Below, one piece after another: positions 11,171-22,945 of a DNA stretch of 64,000 bases. The position numbers and the translations under genes were made by a program. The notes under the pieces were generated by a model. The model had not been told where the DNA came from. It saw only the letters and a list, made by a program, of their open reading frames with translations, and did not search any database. This DNA comes from Hyposmocoma kahamanoa. Its lineage: Eukaryota > Arthropoda > Insecta > Lepidoptera > Cosmopterigidae. The stretch is from NCBI RefSeq assembly GCF_003589595.1, contig NW_020653772.1:775762-839761 (forward strand). The letters are read 5' to 3'. Position 1 is the first letter of the stretch, and every line of letters starts with the position of its first letter.

Positions 11171-11464
11171 TTGCCATAAAGTAATTTATAAGAAAAACTG
11201 CTTCAACATGCCAAATGAAATTAAAATGTTGCAAGGACATACTTTTAAATTACAATCACAAAATGTCTTTTCACACATTGCTTTTAAATTTACTTAAATT
11301 TGAAGTGCAATTAACAGTAGAAACCGAACATGAAATTAATATTTTGTACATCTGCTTGCAGGTTGAATACAATGTACCTAATTTTATTTAAGACCTTTAT
11401 CATTACTGTATTCTGGCAAATAAACTTATTCTATTCTAATTTGAAATTCGTGAACGATAACATC

Positions 11465-11588
11465 ATGATCAAACCTGCACGTCGAAGAAGCTTCACAACC
11501 CTCGGAAAACGTGTAAAATCCTCACCTGAAAGGAGACCCGTATCCTCCAGTGGGACGTATAAGTGGGTTGATGACGATGATGAGGCCA
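11465..11588 (+). pseudogene. Unidentified ORF fragment, paralogous to 27610-27804
   Basis: Translation gives KPARRRSFTTLGKRVK followed by GTYKWVDDDDE. The minus-strand fragment at 27610-27804 shares PARRR-FTT-K and GTYKWIDDE. Two copies of one coding segment in unrelated places point to a mobile-element protein, but I do not recognise the family. Here it lies in the last intron of the zinc-finger gene. Confidence 0.45.
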
Positions 11589-11754
11589 TGCGCCATTTTT
11601 TTCTGTTTTGCATAGCATAGACCCCCTACCTTTCTAATATTTTTTTTGCGAATTTATACCTTACACCACCATGGTACTCTGGTACCTGCCGACTAGAAGA
11701 ATCATGACCACCTATGGTGCAGTCAGAATTTTTAATCTCTTTTCTTTATTCCAG

Positions 11755-11933
11755 CTGACTTCTCGGAGCCCTACGTAAAAGAATCCATCAAATACTCGTT
11801 CGATAAATTTCCACAATACTGGTACGCTTCAGAAGAATCGCTACGACTTCACAAAAAGAGAAAACACCCTTACTCGGGCATGTATAATTACAACTGGTTC
11901 GGCACATGGGGTGAAAATTTACCCAACAGCTAA
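11755..11933 (+). CDS. C2H2 zinc-finger protein, last coding exon (C-terminus)
   Basis: The acceptor TTTATTCCAG joins in phase 1 to the exon ending at 7262, giving LPPP across the junction. The stop TAA is at 11931-11933. The segment ESLRLHKKRKH supplies an H-x4-H pair, which with FCLYC at the end of the previous exon would make a third finger with an unusual loop of 35 residues. The protein ends NYNWFGTWGENLPNS. The intron before it is 4.5 kb, mostly LINE. Confidence 0.8.
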
Positions 11934-12281
11934 TGGTAAGTAGTATTTTGGTAGGATTTTGAAATTTGAAGCTGGTAACACTGGAATTGATTTAAAAAGA
12001 TGCGAACGTAATTTCAACTGGTGATCGTAGTTGTCGCAAAAAACTTGAGAAAAATATTTAAATTCGGAACGTTCATTGGTCAACAGCCAGCAAAATTAAA
12101 TTTACTCATGTCTTCTGCTAGGCTCTTGAGCTTTGGAAATTCAAAGAAGCACAACTGCTCCTGCATTTGACGTAATTAAAGGGAGATCTACTAATTGTCC
12201 TAACCTGTAACACCTTACATCGTCCAACTTTTTTTTTATTATGTTCTACTGCTGGACAAAGGTCTCCCCCAAAATCCTCTA

Positions 12282-12456
12282 TAGCCCCGCACTACGGAAG
12301 CCCTGTGTTGCGGGTGCCACACACATAGACAACCACAAATTACACCCAAACTCGAGAGAAAGAAATGTTGGCCATACAAATATTTCTCCCGGCCCGTGAA
12401 TCGAACCTGGGACCTATGCGTGGCAATGCATGGTGAGTGTTCGGTCACGGAGGCAG
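12282..12456 (-). mobile_element. tRNA-derived SINE nested in the RTE remnant
   Basis: Same family as 457-641. On the minus strand it carries a head with the B box GGTTCGATTC and the full body down to GTGCGGGGCTAT. It separates two parts of the RTE C-terminus, so it inserted after the LINE. Confidence 0.85.
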
Positions 12457-12563
12457 TTAACGTTCTCCCAATACTCCCCTCAAACCTATCAAGATCGTCC
12501 CGCCAAACGCCTTCTCAGCCGTCCATGCCATCTCTTTCCATCTTTGGGCATCCAAGGAAGGAA

Positions 12564-12728
12564 GGCGCAAAAATAACGTAGGGAGGTTACCCTTCAAGGA
12601 CCAGAAGCTCTTTCTTCCAGGCGTTCTCTATGCATCCAACTTAGCAGTTTATAATTCGGTCGACTGAATTTTTTTTTTTCAAGGAGAAAACCGTAATGAA
12701 AAAACTACATTTACCAAAACAAAATGGT
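12564..12728. repeat. 165 bp segment, copy 1 of a direct duplication
   Basis: Starts GGCGCAAAAATAACGTAGGG and ends CAAAACAAAATGGT. It is repeated almost identically at 12995-13158; the differences seen are one G/T change and the length of a T run. Confidence 0.9.
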
Positions 12729-12994
12729 GACCTCGTCGCCCACTTCTCGGGTTGCATCCAGCTAACGTAACTCGCCCAATTCTATTTGAACTTGGCTGTT
12801 TTGCTCCCCACATCAGCAATGCCAGTCATCGAATGCAGCACTGTATTGCGTACTCGGTCAATATATTTAAAGTCTAGAATGCTACGTTCCATCGTCCTCT
12901 GGCAGATCTTGAATTTAGACTTCTGGAACTCGGTCAGCGACTATGTCTGTTTACCGTAGATTAGAATGGGCAGGATGCACATATCGATGAGTTG

Positions 12995-13158
12995 GGCGCA
13001 AAAATAACGTAGGGATGTTACCCTTCAAGGACCAGAAGCTCTTTCTTCCAGGCGTTCTCTATGCATCCAACTTAGCAGTTTATAATTCGGTCGACTGAAT
13101 TTTTTTTTTCAAGGAGAAAACCGTAATGAAAAAACTACATTTACCAAAACAAAATGGT
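12995..13158. repeat. 165 bp segment, copy 2 of a direct duplication
   Basis: Near-identical to 12564-12728, offset by 431 bp. The pair flanks a piece of the RTE remnant. A recent local duplication, or two insertions of one short element, would explain it. Confidence 0.9.
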
Positions 13159-13159
13159 T

Positions 13160-14063
13160 AACGAAATATTTTTACAACACACTATTTTTTACACATCTTT
13201 GAAATTTAAATCTTAAATAATAAAACAAGACACAAATCAATACAATTTGTAGGTGCCCATGATGCTGTCACGGCATTCTTACTAAAGAGGTTTACTGTCA
13301 TGATCTACGATGTATCGAAATACGGTCGCATCTTTTTGTAACATCCTGTATAGTGAGGTCATTATAACTTTGTACCAAATTTAAATTTAAAAATCACCAG
13401 TGAAACAAAATTAACACCAAGTCTGAATTTGGAAGACCAAAAATCTGGGAATAAGTTATAGTGAACGCATTAAGATTAGGTTTTTTTGGTAGGATATTAA
13501 AATTCGACGCTGGCAACACTGAGCTGGTATTAGCAATTAAGGGTAGATTTACCGCAATATTTTGGTAGAATTTTTAAAATGTGATGCTTGTATTATTCAT
13601 AGACGTTGAAACAATGGTAGCTTATTAAAAAAAGTCATGATTTTTATTTTTTAATTGTGACAATTTGTGACTAAACAAGGCAGCTATCGTTATTTTTTAT
13701 TAAAAAACTGGCAACTTTATGTAATTTCTAACTAGTTTTTACAAACAAGTTTCTCATAGCTAGTTTTTGGCAGTTAGATGAATTTTTGTTGGCATTATAA
13801 AAATCAATATTGGTTAAAATTAATTATTAGACTTTATTTTTTAGTACCTATTTAGGTTATTTAAAATCATGGCTTAAACATAAGAAATTATTAAACTTAT
13901 GGTATTAGACAGTACGTCCGATGTTTTATGGGTTATTTGTGAAATAAATATCAGTTTTCACCCAGTATGTTTATAATTTCACACTAATGTCAATTCTGAT
14001 CACATTTTTAAACTAAACTAAATTTTGAGATAGGTTGCATTTTAGACATTTCAAGGTTTTTTT
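13160..14063. other. AT-rich stretch without a supported gene
   Basis: Two degraded copies of a short motif (TTTTGGTAGGAT..., GCTGGCAACACTG) occur near 13484 and 13558, related to sequence at 11944-11985 just after the zinc-finger stop codon. Nothing else is recognisable. Confidence 0.5.
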
Positions 14064-14338
14064 TGTAATATCAAGTGACAGGGCGCACAAGTCGTGCGCC
14101 TGGTTGTAAGCTACACGCCTGTCCTTGACAATTGCAGTGTCCTCAGAGCTTTAAATCGCAAAGATCTGAGGGGCAATGCCACTGCGCCCGTCACCCTTAG
14201 ACATAAGTTGACAAGTTCAATGTTATTTCACCAGCACCCTTACCCTTGAATGTTAGCATTACTGCTTGGTGGCAGCAATAGCTAAAGTGGCAGTACTGCC
14301 CTGGACGAACTCTTTCACAAGATACTCTACTGCTACTA
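14064..14338 (-). mobile_element. Dispersed repeat family A, copy 2
   Basis: Near full length on the minus strand, from GTGGCAGTACTGCC to GCGCACGACTTGTGCGCCCTG. One of the most complete copies. Confidence 0.85.
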
Positions 14339-14339
14339 A

Positions 14340-17096
14340 AATGGTTTAGTATTAAAAATGTTACCAGAATTGACACCTGATGTTTAAAAGATCCTAATGT
14401 ATTAGCTGACATCGTTTTCGAAACTTTTCCAAGTTGGTTTTTGGTGTTCCTGAGAGCGCTGTGGAATTGTATTCATTGCTCCAGTACACATTGATTACCT
14501 GTAAAACCACGAACACAATGAAAACTATAAGAAATTTAAAAACATGTGAGCTAATAGATTAGTTTTTTTCGTTATCATTAAATAACTTTGTGATGTTTCT
14601 GAACAATTATTTGGCCAGTAATTTCAAAGTTTTAAGTTGCATAATAATTTAAAACAAAAAAAGTATTAGACTCTGCCGTGCTGGCTTATGAATTTAACGT
14701 TAATGCAATAAATTTTGAAAATTGACAAGTGCAATTGTTGACCTTTTTATGGAATATTTATGCAAAAAAAACAACACTAGCGCCACCAAACCTGAGTCCA
14801 ATAGTAACTTGTCAATATTTAAAATAAGACTATAGTCTAAATTAACACCAATTAATTACCTTATGAAAAGTAGAGGCTGACAATGTACACAAGTAGTGTT
14901 TGTAATTAAGTATACTACAATTTTTTTAAACAGGTTACACCCGCGATGCGATTGTTAATAATATTGTACACAAACGTTCAACTCGTTAATTTTAAGTAAT
15001 CGATTGCATTTGAAGATCAATCATGGTTTTATTCACATTATCGTTCGTATGAAATTGAAATTTATTATATATAAAAGTGTAAACAAACCTACATAAAAGT
15101 GTAAAGCTATAATCAATTGCGTTTGTAAATCTGATATGGTTCTATTGGCATTATTATTCACGTAGAATTGAAATAAAAAATAGTCTTGTCGAAAATAAAG
15201 TGAGGTTATGTGTCAAGTAACTTTTCACAAACACTTCCCGCCAGTCGGGCGTATTTGTTTACATTTTATCTTTGCTAAAGTACTTTACAGCGGGGGCACA
15301 TGATAATTGCATGAAGCCCCTTGGGAATCTCGTGCAATGTGAACTTTAACCGTGATTCTCTTGTACCATTTGCGCGAATTCATAATGTGCACGTGGGCTT
15401 ACGGTACTATTATTTAAAATCCAAGCTTCGGAGCTATCCGGGCTTTACGAATGTTGGCGATTGCATTAGTAACATTAATTTAATATTAAAAAAATTTATT
15501 TGTCTTTAAAATTTTCCAAAGTTTACCTAACTGTTTCCATAAAAGATGGCACCCACGAATAAACGTGTATCATGAAAACGCCATCTTTACAGGTAAAATA
15601 AAAGTAGTAAAAATTCAATAACTCTGCATAATAGAAAACGACAGAAATAAATTAATCTGTGTGGTGGAGGTGTATTGTTTTATTCGTGAGTAATTTATAT
15701 TTTCTCTACGAAAACATTCGTGTTACATTAAAATAGATTATTTACTTTGGAGGTTTATAATAGATAACAATTTTATTAATAATAGAACATTATAGTTTTT
15801 TTTGTTTTATTATTTATAAACTTTTGCACGTTTATTCGGAAGGGTCGTCGATAAGGTAAAAATTTGAAATATCATTACTTTTTACGTTATTACCGGACTA
15901 AAGACTCTTAATAATTATTATTAAGAAATTATAAGCTTGGAATTTAGCATATAATCCTGTAAGAAGATGTAACCTGTTTAGTATGATATCTTTAGACGTG
16001 CCTTTAGCGTTTATTTTCTTAATTGAACAATTTATTACATTCCTTTAAGGTTTAGAAGTTGACATTCGACACTTAAATGCGTAAAAAGGCAGGGTAGACT
16101 TTAATTTATTTAACTGTCGCTAAGTAAGATAAGTGTTCAACTGGGAAGTAGAGGAAGATTTTATCATAGTAAATAGTGTAACTCCCTATTCAGTGCATCA
16201 ATGCCTACACTTCGTTCGTAGCGTAGGATTGTCATTGTTAGATTATTATATTAGTTGTTCCTACAGGTTGCGAAACAAAGTTGGAAAAAAGTAAGATGTT
16301 CATCACAATATTTATTTATTTATACGCAAGTTTCAAAGACCCATAAATATATACCTTATAGACATAACAACACACATACATAACAATATAATAAAACACT
16401 AATTATTACACGTATTCTCTGCGACGTGTGACGCAACGTAGGTCTCCGGTAGCTGGCCTCGGAAACATGTTCTTGTGTTATAATAAAATAACCTTTGTCA
16501 AATGTATACTTATATATTGATATTTTAGACTAGCATTGCGGTTTATTACTTCAAAAAAATATAAACGACAATGGCGAACTTATAAATTTTTATTGACTTT
16601 TCTTATATTTCAATTTGAATCATAATTGAATAAAATATATTCGCTGTATTATTATATCAAAATAAACTACAGAAGCTTTGAATAAAGTTTATAGAAGCAC
16701 CTCAACGTAGCGTCGAGAACTTTTTGTCAGTTTTACCACTTTCTCGCATGGCATATTTGGAGAAGGAATTATCTGTTTTATTTTTTGTAATAAAGTAGTC
16801 AATCTCTCATTGCAAATTGGTTGATTCGGTATATTTGATATTACGTGAACTAAATGTAGACCAATCGACATGTAGGCATTGAAAATCTCTTTTTGGCAGC
16901 TAGATGTCACTCATCGTTAAGAAACTAAGAAATTGATATTTTTATTGTAGATATCAATCCGGTTACATACTAATTAGTCATTTGAGTTTCATTTAAATAT
17001 AATTTTATTTCCAGACTTAGACATTACGTATAATTTGAAAAATGTAGTGAATTTATTTTATTCAAACTTGCATGACATTATGACGGTTACCTATCA
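14340..17096. other. AT-rich intergenic stretch
   Basis: ORFs are 60-73 codons and carry no recognised domain. A T-rich TATTTATTTATTTATA run near 16311-16325 may be the tail of a degraded minus-strand LINE. No gene is supported. Confidence 0.5.
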
Positions 17097-17097
17097 G

Positions 17098-17264
17098 TAA
17101 ATGATTATCACTAATATCAGGTTTCTTATCACGGTATGGCTTCTTTTTATTTTCCCGATATTTCAGAACGGTTGCACGCTCCGTTCGCAACCGTTCCGAA
17201 ATATCGGGAAAATAAAAAGAAGTCATACCGTGGTAACAAATCTGATATTAGTGATAATCATTTA
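17098..17264. repeat. Long near-perfect palindrome (foldback element)
   Basis: The left arm TAAATGATTATCACTAATAT... is repeated inverted on the right, ending ATATTAGTGATAATCATTTA. Arms are about 75-78 bp with a very short centre around GCACGCTCCGTTC. The inner parts CTTTTTATTTTCCCGATATT / AATATCGGGAAAATAAAAAG are perfect apart from scattered mismatches. It is probably a foldback MITE. No convincing target duplication was seen. Confidence 0.9.
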
Positions 17265-17412
17265 GTGAATAACCACGAAAGTCTAAATCTATATACCTAT
17301 CAGTAGTTCGAAATGACAATTTCCAGAAATAATGTTAGCTCGAATTTTCGTAATCTCGAAAGTAACTTTGAGGGGAAAATGTTTTTTCTTTTAAACCTAA
17401 CTTAACCTAACC

Positions 17413-17567
17413 TTTTTTTATTTTTTATTTTTTGGTGAGGAACATTTGTTACGTATTCCCCGCCGTCTCCCAGCGGCGGATATGTGAGATTCCCCTGGGG
17501 ACTATGTCGGTCCCCAAGAGCATACCCACTAAAAACCTCACGATGTTCCTGCGCACATGGCGCTGGA
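17413..17567 (-). mobile_element. 5'-truncated R1-clade LINE 3' end in TTAGG-like DNA
   Basis: On the minus strand it reads GAGGTTTTTAGTGGGTATG, a hairpin TTGGGGACC...AGTCCCCA, TCACATA, a second hairpin CCGCCG...CGGCGG, GTAAC, then an A-rich tail. This order matches the 3' UTRs at 34.9, 38.0 and 40.1 kb. It lies between CTTAACCTAACC (left) and CCTAACCTAACC (right), which are telomere-like repeats. Confidence 0.7.
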
Positions 17568-17589
17568 CCTAACCTAACCGAACCTAATC

Positions 17590-19029
17590 GTGTCTTTGCG
17601 ATAAACATCCAACATATCCTGAAAGAACAACAGTTTCGTTATAATTCGGTTTTCGGTGTAATGAAAATTCGTACAACCGTTATTTCGGAAAAAAATTCGA
17701 GTTTGTGATTGGTTACCCGTTATGCGCGTTTGAAGACTCTAAAAATTCTTTTAACAATAATTTCACCATTGCTTATTTGACTCAGATTTTTTTACATATT
17801 ATGAAAGCTGCAATTCTGTAATGAACGGTGCGTCCGTACACGGCGCGAGGCGACGTTTGTATGGAGTTACACTACTGATTATACTATGACGTTATAGACT
17901 GTTTTATAGTTACAGTAAGTAGGCATAGCATTAGCTCTAACAGATGAAATTCATAAGAAACGAGAAACTTGTGTCTTTTATACCGATAATAATAGCGCTT
18001 AAATTGTGGCGGTAGTTCGCAGCTTTTTATATATTCCACAACTGTGCATTTCGCAATAAAATTTTCATGTAACAGATAAGGCGTTATTAAATTTCTGTTT
18101 ATTTCTTGTATATGCTCAAAGTCGCTCTCTGCGACACCTACGAGTAGAAGTAGTCATGTTCATGACCGGTAACCATGTAGCTCTCAATGGCTAGTCGGTT
18201 GACGCGATCTCAATCTCAATTCGACTTTTACCACGATACCTCATTTTTACTTCACGAAATTAAGTTTAATAAAAATGTCAACTTCTAAACCTCGATTATA
18301 AAATTGTAAACATCGTATCACGTACTCCTAAAATAACATATTTTAGTATGTAAATACGCCTTACAGTAAAGCTTTAGCATTATTATATTAATTTTAGTAA
18401 TATTAATAAACAATAGTTGTATAAAATTATCCACCTGTATTTTTAGAATTGTAGCTGTTAAGAAGTGATATATGTATGTATTAAGTATTTGACAATACGT
18501 GGGCGTTGAAATTGTGTAACATTGTAAACAAGCCCTTCGAATAGCACAAATCGCTATTCATAAATTATTTATTACCTTGATCGATAATTGCAAAAGGCTC
18601 AAGACAGCCTATTATATTGCAATTATACGTTTAATCCACAGTTTTTACAGCGGAAATAGAATTAGTGGCTTAGACCACAACATTACCTACATTTTAACAG
18701 ATTATGTTATTGTTTAAGACACTTTTTATATAGTAATGTCGTTTAGGGCTCGATCAAATTATACGCAAACCTATAGCTATATTTCATCTGGAGTCTGACG
18801 ACTGTTACATATTTTGTCGCATTATCGATAAAATCTCCGATTTGAAGTTCATCCATCGTCATATCTAGCTGTCATTTCAACTATAGCGTGACTGTAGTGC
18901 TTCTACAAGAGTCTAGTTTGAATGCGCCCTTAAAACACATAATTGAAGTAGTAATAGTGGTTTTGTGACACATATAAAACAATTCAGAGTATACTTACCA
19001 CCGTGCTGTGTTTCGCTAACCTGTTGAAC
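17590..19029. other. AT-rich intergenic stretch
   Basis: No ORF with a recognisable domain and no repeat copy identified. Confidence 0.5.
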
Positions 19030-19037
19030 GCCTAAGG

Positions 19038-19136
19038 CAGAGGTTCCCAGACTTTTTTTCTCATAGACCATAGACATAGACCCCCGTCGAGACTCGGACC
19101 CCTCGGTGTCCAACTGGGCCACTTTGGGAACTAGGG
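19038..19136. mobile_element. Short hAT-type MITE with perfect 8 bp target duplication
   Basis: Flanked by GCCTAAGG at 19030-19037 and 19137-19144. The left end CAGAGGTTCCCAGACTT and the inverted right end CCCTAGTTCCCAAAGTGG are imperfect terminal repeats. An 8 bp duplication and a CAG-type start fit the hAT superfamily. Length is 99 bp, non-coding. Confidence 0.85.
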
Positions 19137-19144
19137 GCCTAAGG

Positions 19145-20160
19145 TATAGCACATGCAGTGTTCATATAAAACCCTTACACATTCGTATTTAAGTGTCGTT
19201 GTTTTGTATTAAAATGTTAATGTAGCACGGTCAGTCGCAGGATATCAAAACGAACTTGTTTAGGCCACGGTTGTTTAGACATAATTTTGTGAGTAAGTCG
19301 CGTTTTTTGAGTCTGTAGTTTACTTTCGACTGAAATTTGGCTGGGGCACCTGACGAACGTATCTTATTCAGTCGGTTTTCCTGGATCCATTAAAAATAGA
19401 GTGCATTTATAAAACATTAGATAATGTTACAAAAAGAAAAATAAACTAAATACATCCACTTAATTTGAAAATATTAAAGTGTGGGCAGTTTCTTATACAT
19501 TATAATAATATGAGAGTGTATGTGAACATCTACGCCAATTTATAAATACTACGACATGCCAATAAATGTTTCCCGAACCCCTCTCTCCACCCACACAAGC
19601 ACGTCACACTGTGCCACCGAAGTTCGGTCGTAATTGCGCGCGTGAAACGGAATGTAGCTTATAATGTTACGCTCGTCTGGCCTCACGCGTGTTATGCTAT
19701 TTCAGCGCCTCTAGTATACGACGTCGAGTTGGGTTTCTCAAACTTGGTCGACCATGTGATTTTCATACAATACGTTCATGGAAAATAAATTATAACTCCG
19801 CTATTTTCCAAGTCTTGACTTGAAAGCAGTTTTGTGATCTTTATACGAGCCTGTTCTTTGTGATATAATGATACGTGGTCGACCTAAATAATTATAGTAA
19901 ACAAACGCAATGTACAAATCAAGTATACCAGTATTTTCATAGACATTTCCTTCATAGGGCTTTAGTATGCATTTATTTTTTAAGTTTTCATTGTGTTCTA
20001 CTCCTTTATATAAAATCAAAGATATTTTTAGTAAATAGGCGAAGTAAATGTACTACTTAATAGCTGACAAGTTAGGTTTTAACAATCGCCATGTTATGGA
20101 ATTTCATAGATTTCTTCTACTTATTCTAATTAACCGATTTGTGTTAAAAAATAACAATAA
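19145..20160. other. AT-rich intergenic stretch
   Basis: A short pair of opposing ORFs near 19.8-20.0 kb shows no domain. No gene is supported. Confidence 0.45.
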
Positions 20161-20400
20161 CATGCGCAATGGCGACCTTCGCATGCCCGCCAAAGGCGGC
20201 AAGCTGTCCGGTGTAAATAGTGAGTCGTCTGACGACGGTAGTTTGCAGCCGACGTCGAACGAGGCGCCTGGGTGTGTTGCCTTCGGCAAGGCTAAGTAGT
20301 CGATGGCGATGCCGATGGCGGCAGACGACTCGTTGTAAATGGCAAGTCGCCCGACTTGGTGTAAATGCGCCATAAATCCTCCCTTTTGGTCAGGTTTGGT
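20160..20400. repeat. GC-rich island with inverted and direct short repeats
   Basis: This 240 bp block is much richer in G+C than its surroundings. GAGTCGTCTG (20221-20230) is inverted as CAGACGACTC (20323-20332). GTGTAAAT and TTGTAAAT recur several times. Open frames cross it on both strands but match nothing I know. It may be an unclassified MITE. Confidence 0.45.
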
Positions 20401-20409
20401 ACAAAAAAT

Positions 20410-22383
20410 ATTCCAGGGCTTGCTACCTGCATGAAAAATACGTATATTACATTGGAATTTTCCATTTTGATACCTATACTCAATAATTAATATCGATACC
20501 ATAAAGTCACTGTTCCGTTTCTGGAAAATACAGGTATAATTTATACAGGTAGCATGGAAGTAACGGTACTGTAGTAAGTTTGGTGGTACCGGTTATTAAA
20601 AATACCGATATCCCAATCTGCCTTCTTTAACTCCATTATTTCCGCAGTGAAAATTACCTTGTTGGCCATTTTCTTTCTATTTCAACGCAGTGTAGCGTTT
20701 TAGGCTCGAGTTGGCTATTGTCTGTTATCCATTCATGCCCATCTGTCATCAGCTAGAGCCACCCCCTTTCTGAGGGATAGTTTTTAAATCTTTTGACTTC
20801 AATAGAGACCAAAAGTAAACAGTATTAAAACGCATTTTAGTTCTTTTTTTAGCAATTTTTTACCATTAATATTAATTTTACAATATTTTTAACCATTTCC
20901 ATTAATTTCAAGTATTTTTTTTTACATATTTTATCATAAAATCAACTTCGTATATTTTTTTGTAAATAAATCGTGTAGTTACAATTTCGTAACAAAATTT
21001 TAACTCACGGACTCAACAGAAATTTTTAATTTACTTTTAATTTGCTACGAACAACTGAGCATAATATTTTCCTTAAATATTGGTCAGTTCAAAATTAACG
21101 AATTTGGTAAACAGTTTACAATAAAGTTGTAAACAAAGTTAGTATTAAACGTTAGCTTGTAGAATTTGTTTTAGTGAAAGAAAACCATGAGATTCCTGTA
21201 GTTATAAGATCTATCATAATAAAATAAATATGTGGTTTTGTAACTTTGCTTCTAAATTAAACAAGAATACTGAATAAAGTGGAATATTATAAGATTTACA
21301 CAAATTCGATGGAATATAACTTATGTGTCTTTTGTAACTTGTAGATTGAAAATTTATCTTATGTATGGTGTCAAGCATACGTTTAGGTTGACACTTAAGA
21401 TTTAAATTCAAGTCTACATCATTTACAATAAGAACGGCTCAAAATCCCAGGTGTCAAGCTTGATGTGCTCTTGACAAGTACTATCATTTACAATTTCATC
21501 AATTAACATACAGTTTACAACGAAGCAAATTCTATAAAACCAATGTTTATTTGTGAACAAATGTAAAGATATGTAGTGCCAGAGAATGCAATAGTTTTGT
21601 AAAAGTATTAAAAACATTTAGAAGAATAGACGTTATTTTTTACAGAAGTGTAGATCTGCTGTATTGTAGGGCCGTTTATTTATATGAAGTTTACAGTTAT
21701 TTTTATTTGTTGACGCAGGATAACGTGAGAATCAGTGAGTATTTTATAATTATTTTAATTTAAATTATAGAAAACTGTGTAAGTCAAAGGAAACTTAAAC
21801 GTAAAATTGGCGCACCTACATTTTAATTATTTTAAAATATTTTTTTGTGCATTTAAGTATTTTTTCTTTTTTAAAATTATGTAAAGTTGTAAACAAATAT
21901 TTGAATTTAACTAATATTGAAGAAAACTTTTAGTTAGATTGACGTAAAATCCTCAAAAGTGGAAATGACATTTTGTAAACAGAAATAGAATTATGTAAAA
22001 CGACGTAGGAGTGTTCTTATGTAGCCTTATAGCGTAAATCACAAAGACTAATACTCTATGTACCGTGTCTTATGTACTGCATAGCATGTAATTTATCCGA
22101 AATGAATAAATTTTGTACAACAATTTTGTAAATAAATTGCATTTTGTAATAATTTTGTATTATTTCTTTTCAATAGGTAAATATTGACCCGAACATACAA
22201 AATATCTTTATTTCATAGGTAAGTAAACTTCACTCGTCTAATAAGAATACAACTATAGTAAATAACATACTATGTATGACACATATTATTATTTTTGTAT
22301 AACACACGAATTTCCTAGGTGCAATTAGATCTAAGCTAGGAACTATCATTCTGGGGATTGGAAAATGTGCTTCCAGAATAAGT
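20410..22383. other. Very AT-rich intergenic stretch
   Basis: TTGTAAAC/TTTACAA motifs are scattered through 20.9-22.1 kb. Near 22195-22225 the motif ATCTTTATTTCATAGGTAAG matches the tail of the LINE that follows. No gene is supported. Confidence 0.5.
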
Positions 22384-22945
22384 ATTCAAATTCAAATTCA
22401 AAATAATCTTTATTTCATAGGTAAGCATTATTACACTTTAAATCGTCACAATGGTTAAACTCTACCGCTCATTCGTAAGGCAGATTCCCCTGAGAAGAAT
22501 GAGCAAGAAACTCTAGGGGTTGCTCTTTGTAAATAACATTTAATATTGTACATCAGAGACATCAGAGATCGAGACTACCTCCATGAGCTAAACGGGTTAC
22601 TACCACGGATTTTTGTCATCCAAGTACGCAGAAGTTGTATAATAACCTTTAGTATAAAGTTTTTGTTTCACTATAGTTTTAAACCTCGTGAAAGCCAAAT
22701 TTTGTATATCAACCGGAATCTTGTTATAGAAGCGTATACATTGCCCCTTAAATGATTTTTTGACTTTGTGAAGACGACTATCAAGAAAAGCTAGTTTATT
22801 TCTATTCCTCGTATTAATGTTATGTCTGTCACTATTTTTCATAAATAAATTACTATTCCTTTTAACATAAATTACATTTTCATAAATGTACTGTGAGGCT
22901 AGTGTAAGAATGTTAATTTCCTTAAACTTATCTCTCAAAGATACT
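22384..22945 (-). pseudogene. 5'-truncated Jockey/CR1-type LINE
   Basis: On the minus strand the frame from about 22945 to the stop at 22600 matches the C-terminus of the 8.1-11.0 kb ORF2: SLRDKFKEINILTLASQYIY here against SLREKFKETGIMTVASQYIY there. Both share CIRFYNKIP. The 3' UTR contains GAGTTTCTTGCTCATTCT and ends near TTACCTATGAAATAAAGATT. It is a related family, not an identical copy. Confidence 0.85.

Larger units (their letters stand above)
7603..11171 (+). mobile_element. Jockey/CR1-type LINE in the last intron of the zinc-finger gene
   Basis: It contains the end of ORF1, a complete-looking ORF2 and a 3' UTR. The tail ACCTATGGAATAAATCATC is followed by about five TTTGAC repeats. 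The 5' edge is uncertain: ORF1 opens only after a stop at 7600, so the copy seems truncated or frameshifted within ORF1. Related 5'-truncated 3' ends lie at 22384-22945 (-), 28870-29215 (-) and 50197-50332 (+). It is in sense orientation to the host gene and must be spliced out with the intron. Confidence 0.9.
12230..12994 (-). pseudogene. RTE-type LINE C-terminal remnant, interrupted
   Basis: Read on the minus strand, the frames give LPILIYGKQT, SLTEFQKSKFKICQRTMERS, IDRVRNTVLHSMTGIADVG and PKDGKRWHGRLRRR, then DRFEGSIGRT and EDFGGDLCPAVEHN. This is the order of the C-terminal part of an RTE-like ORF. It is broken by stops, by a SINE at 12282-12456 and by a 165 bp segment at 12564-12728. Confidence 0.7.

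Noticed and set aside
16689..16910. 73-codon minus-strand gene
   Set aside because: Too short and isolated, with no motif or splice context.
20104..20502. 132-codon minus-strand gene
   Set aside because: No splice sites or domain match, and the frame depends on the GC-rich repeat-like island.
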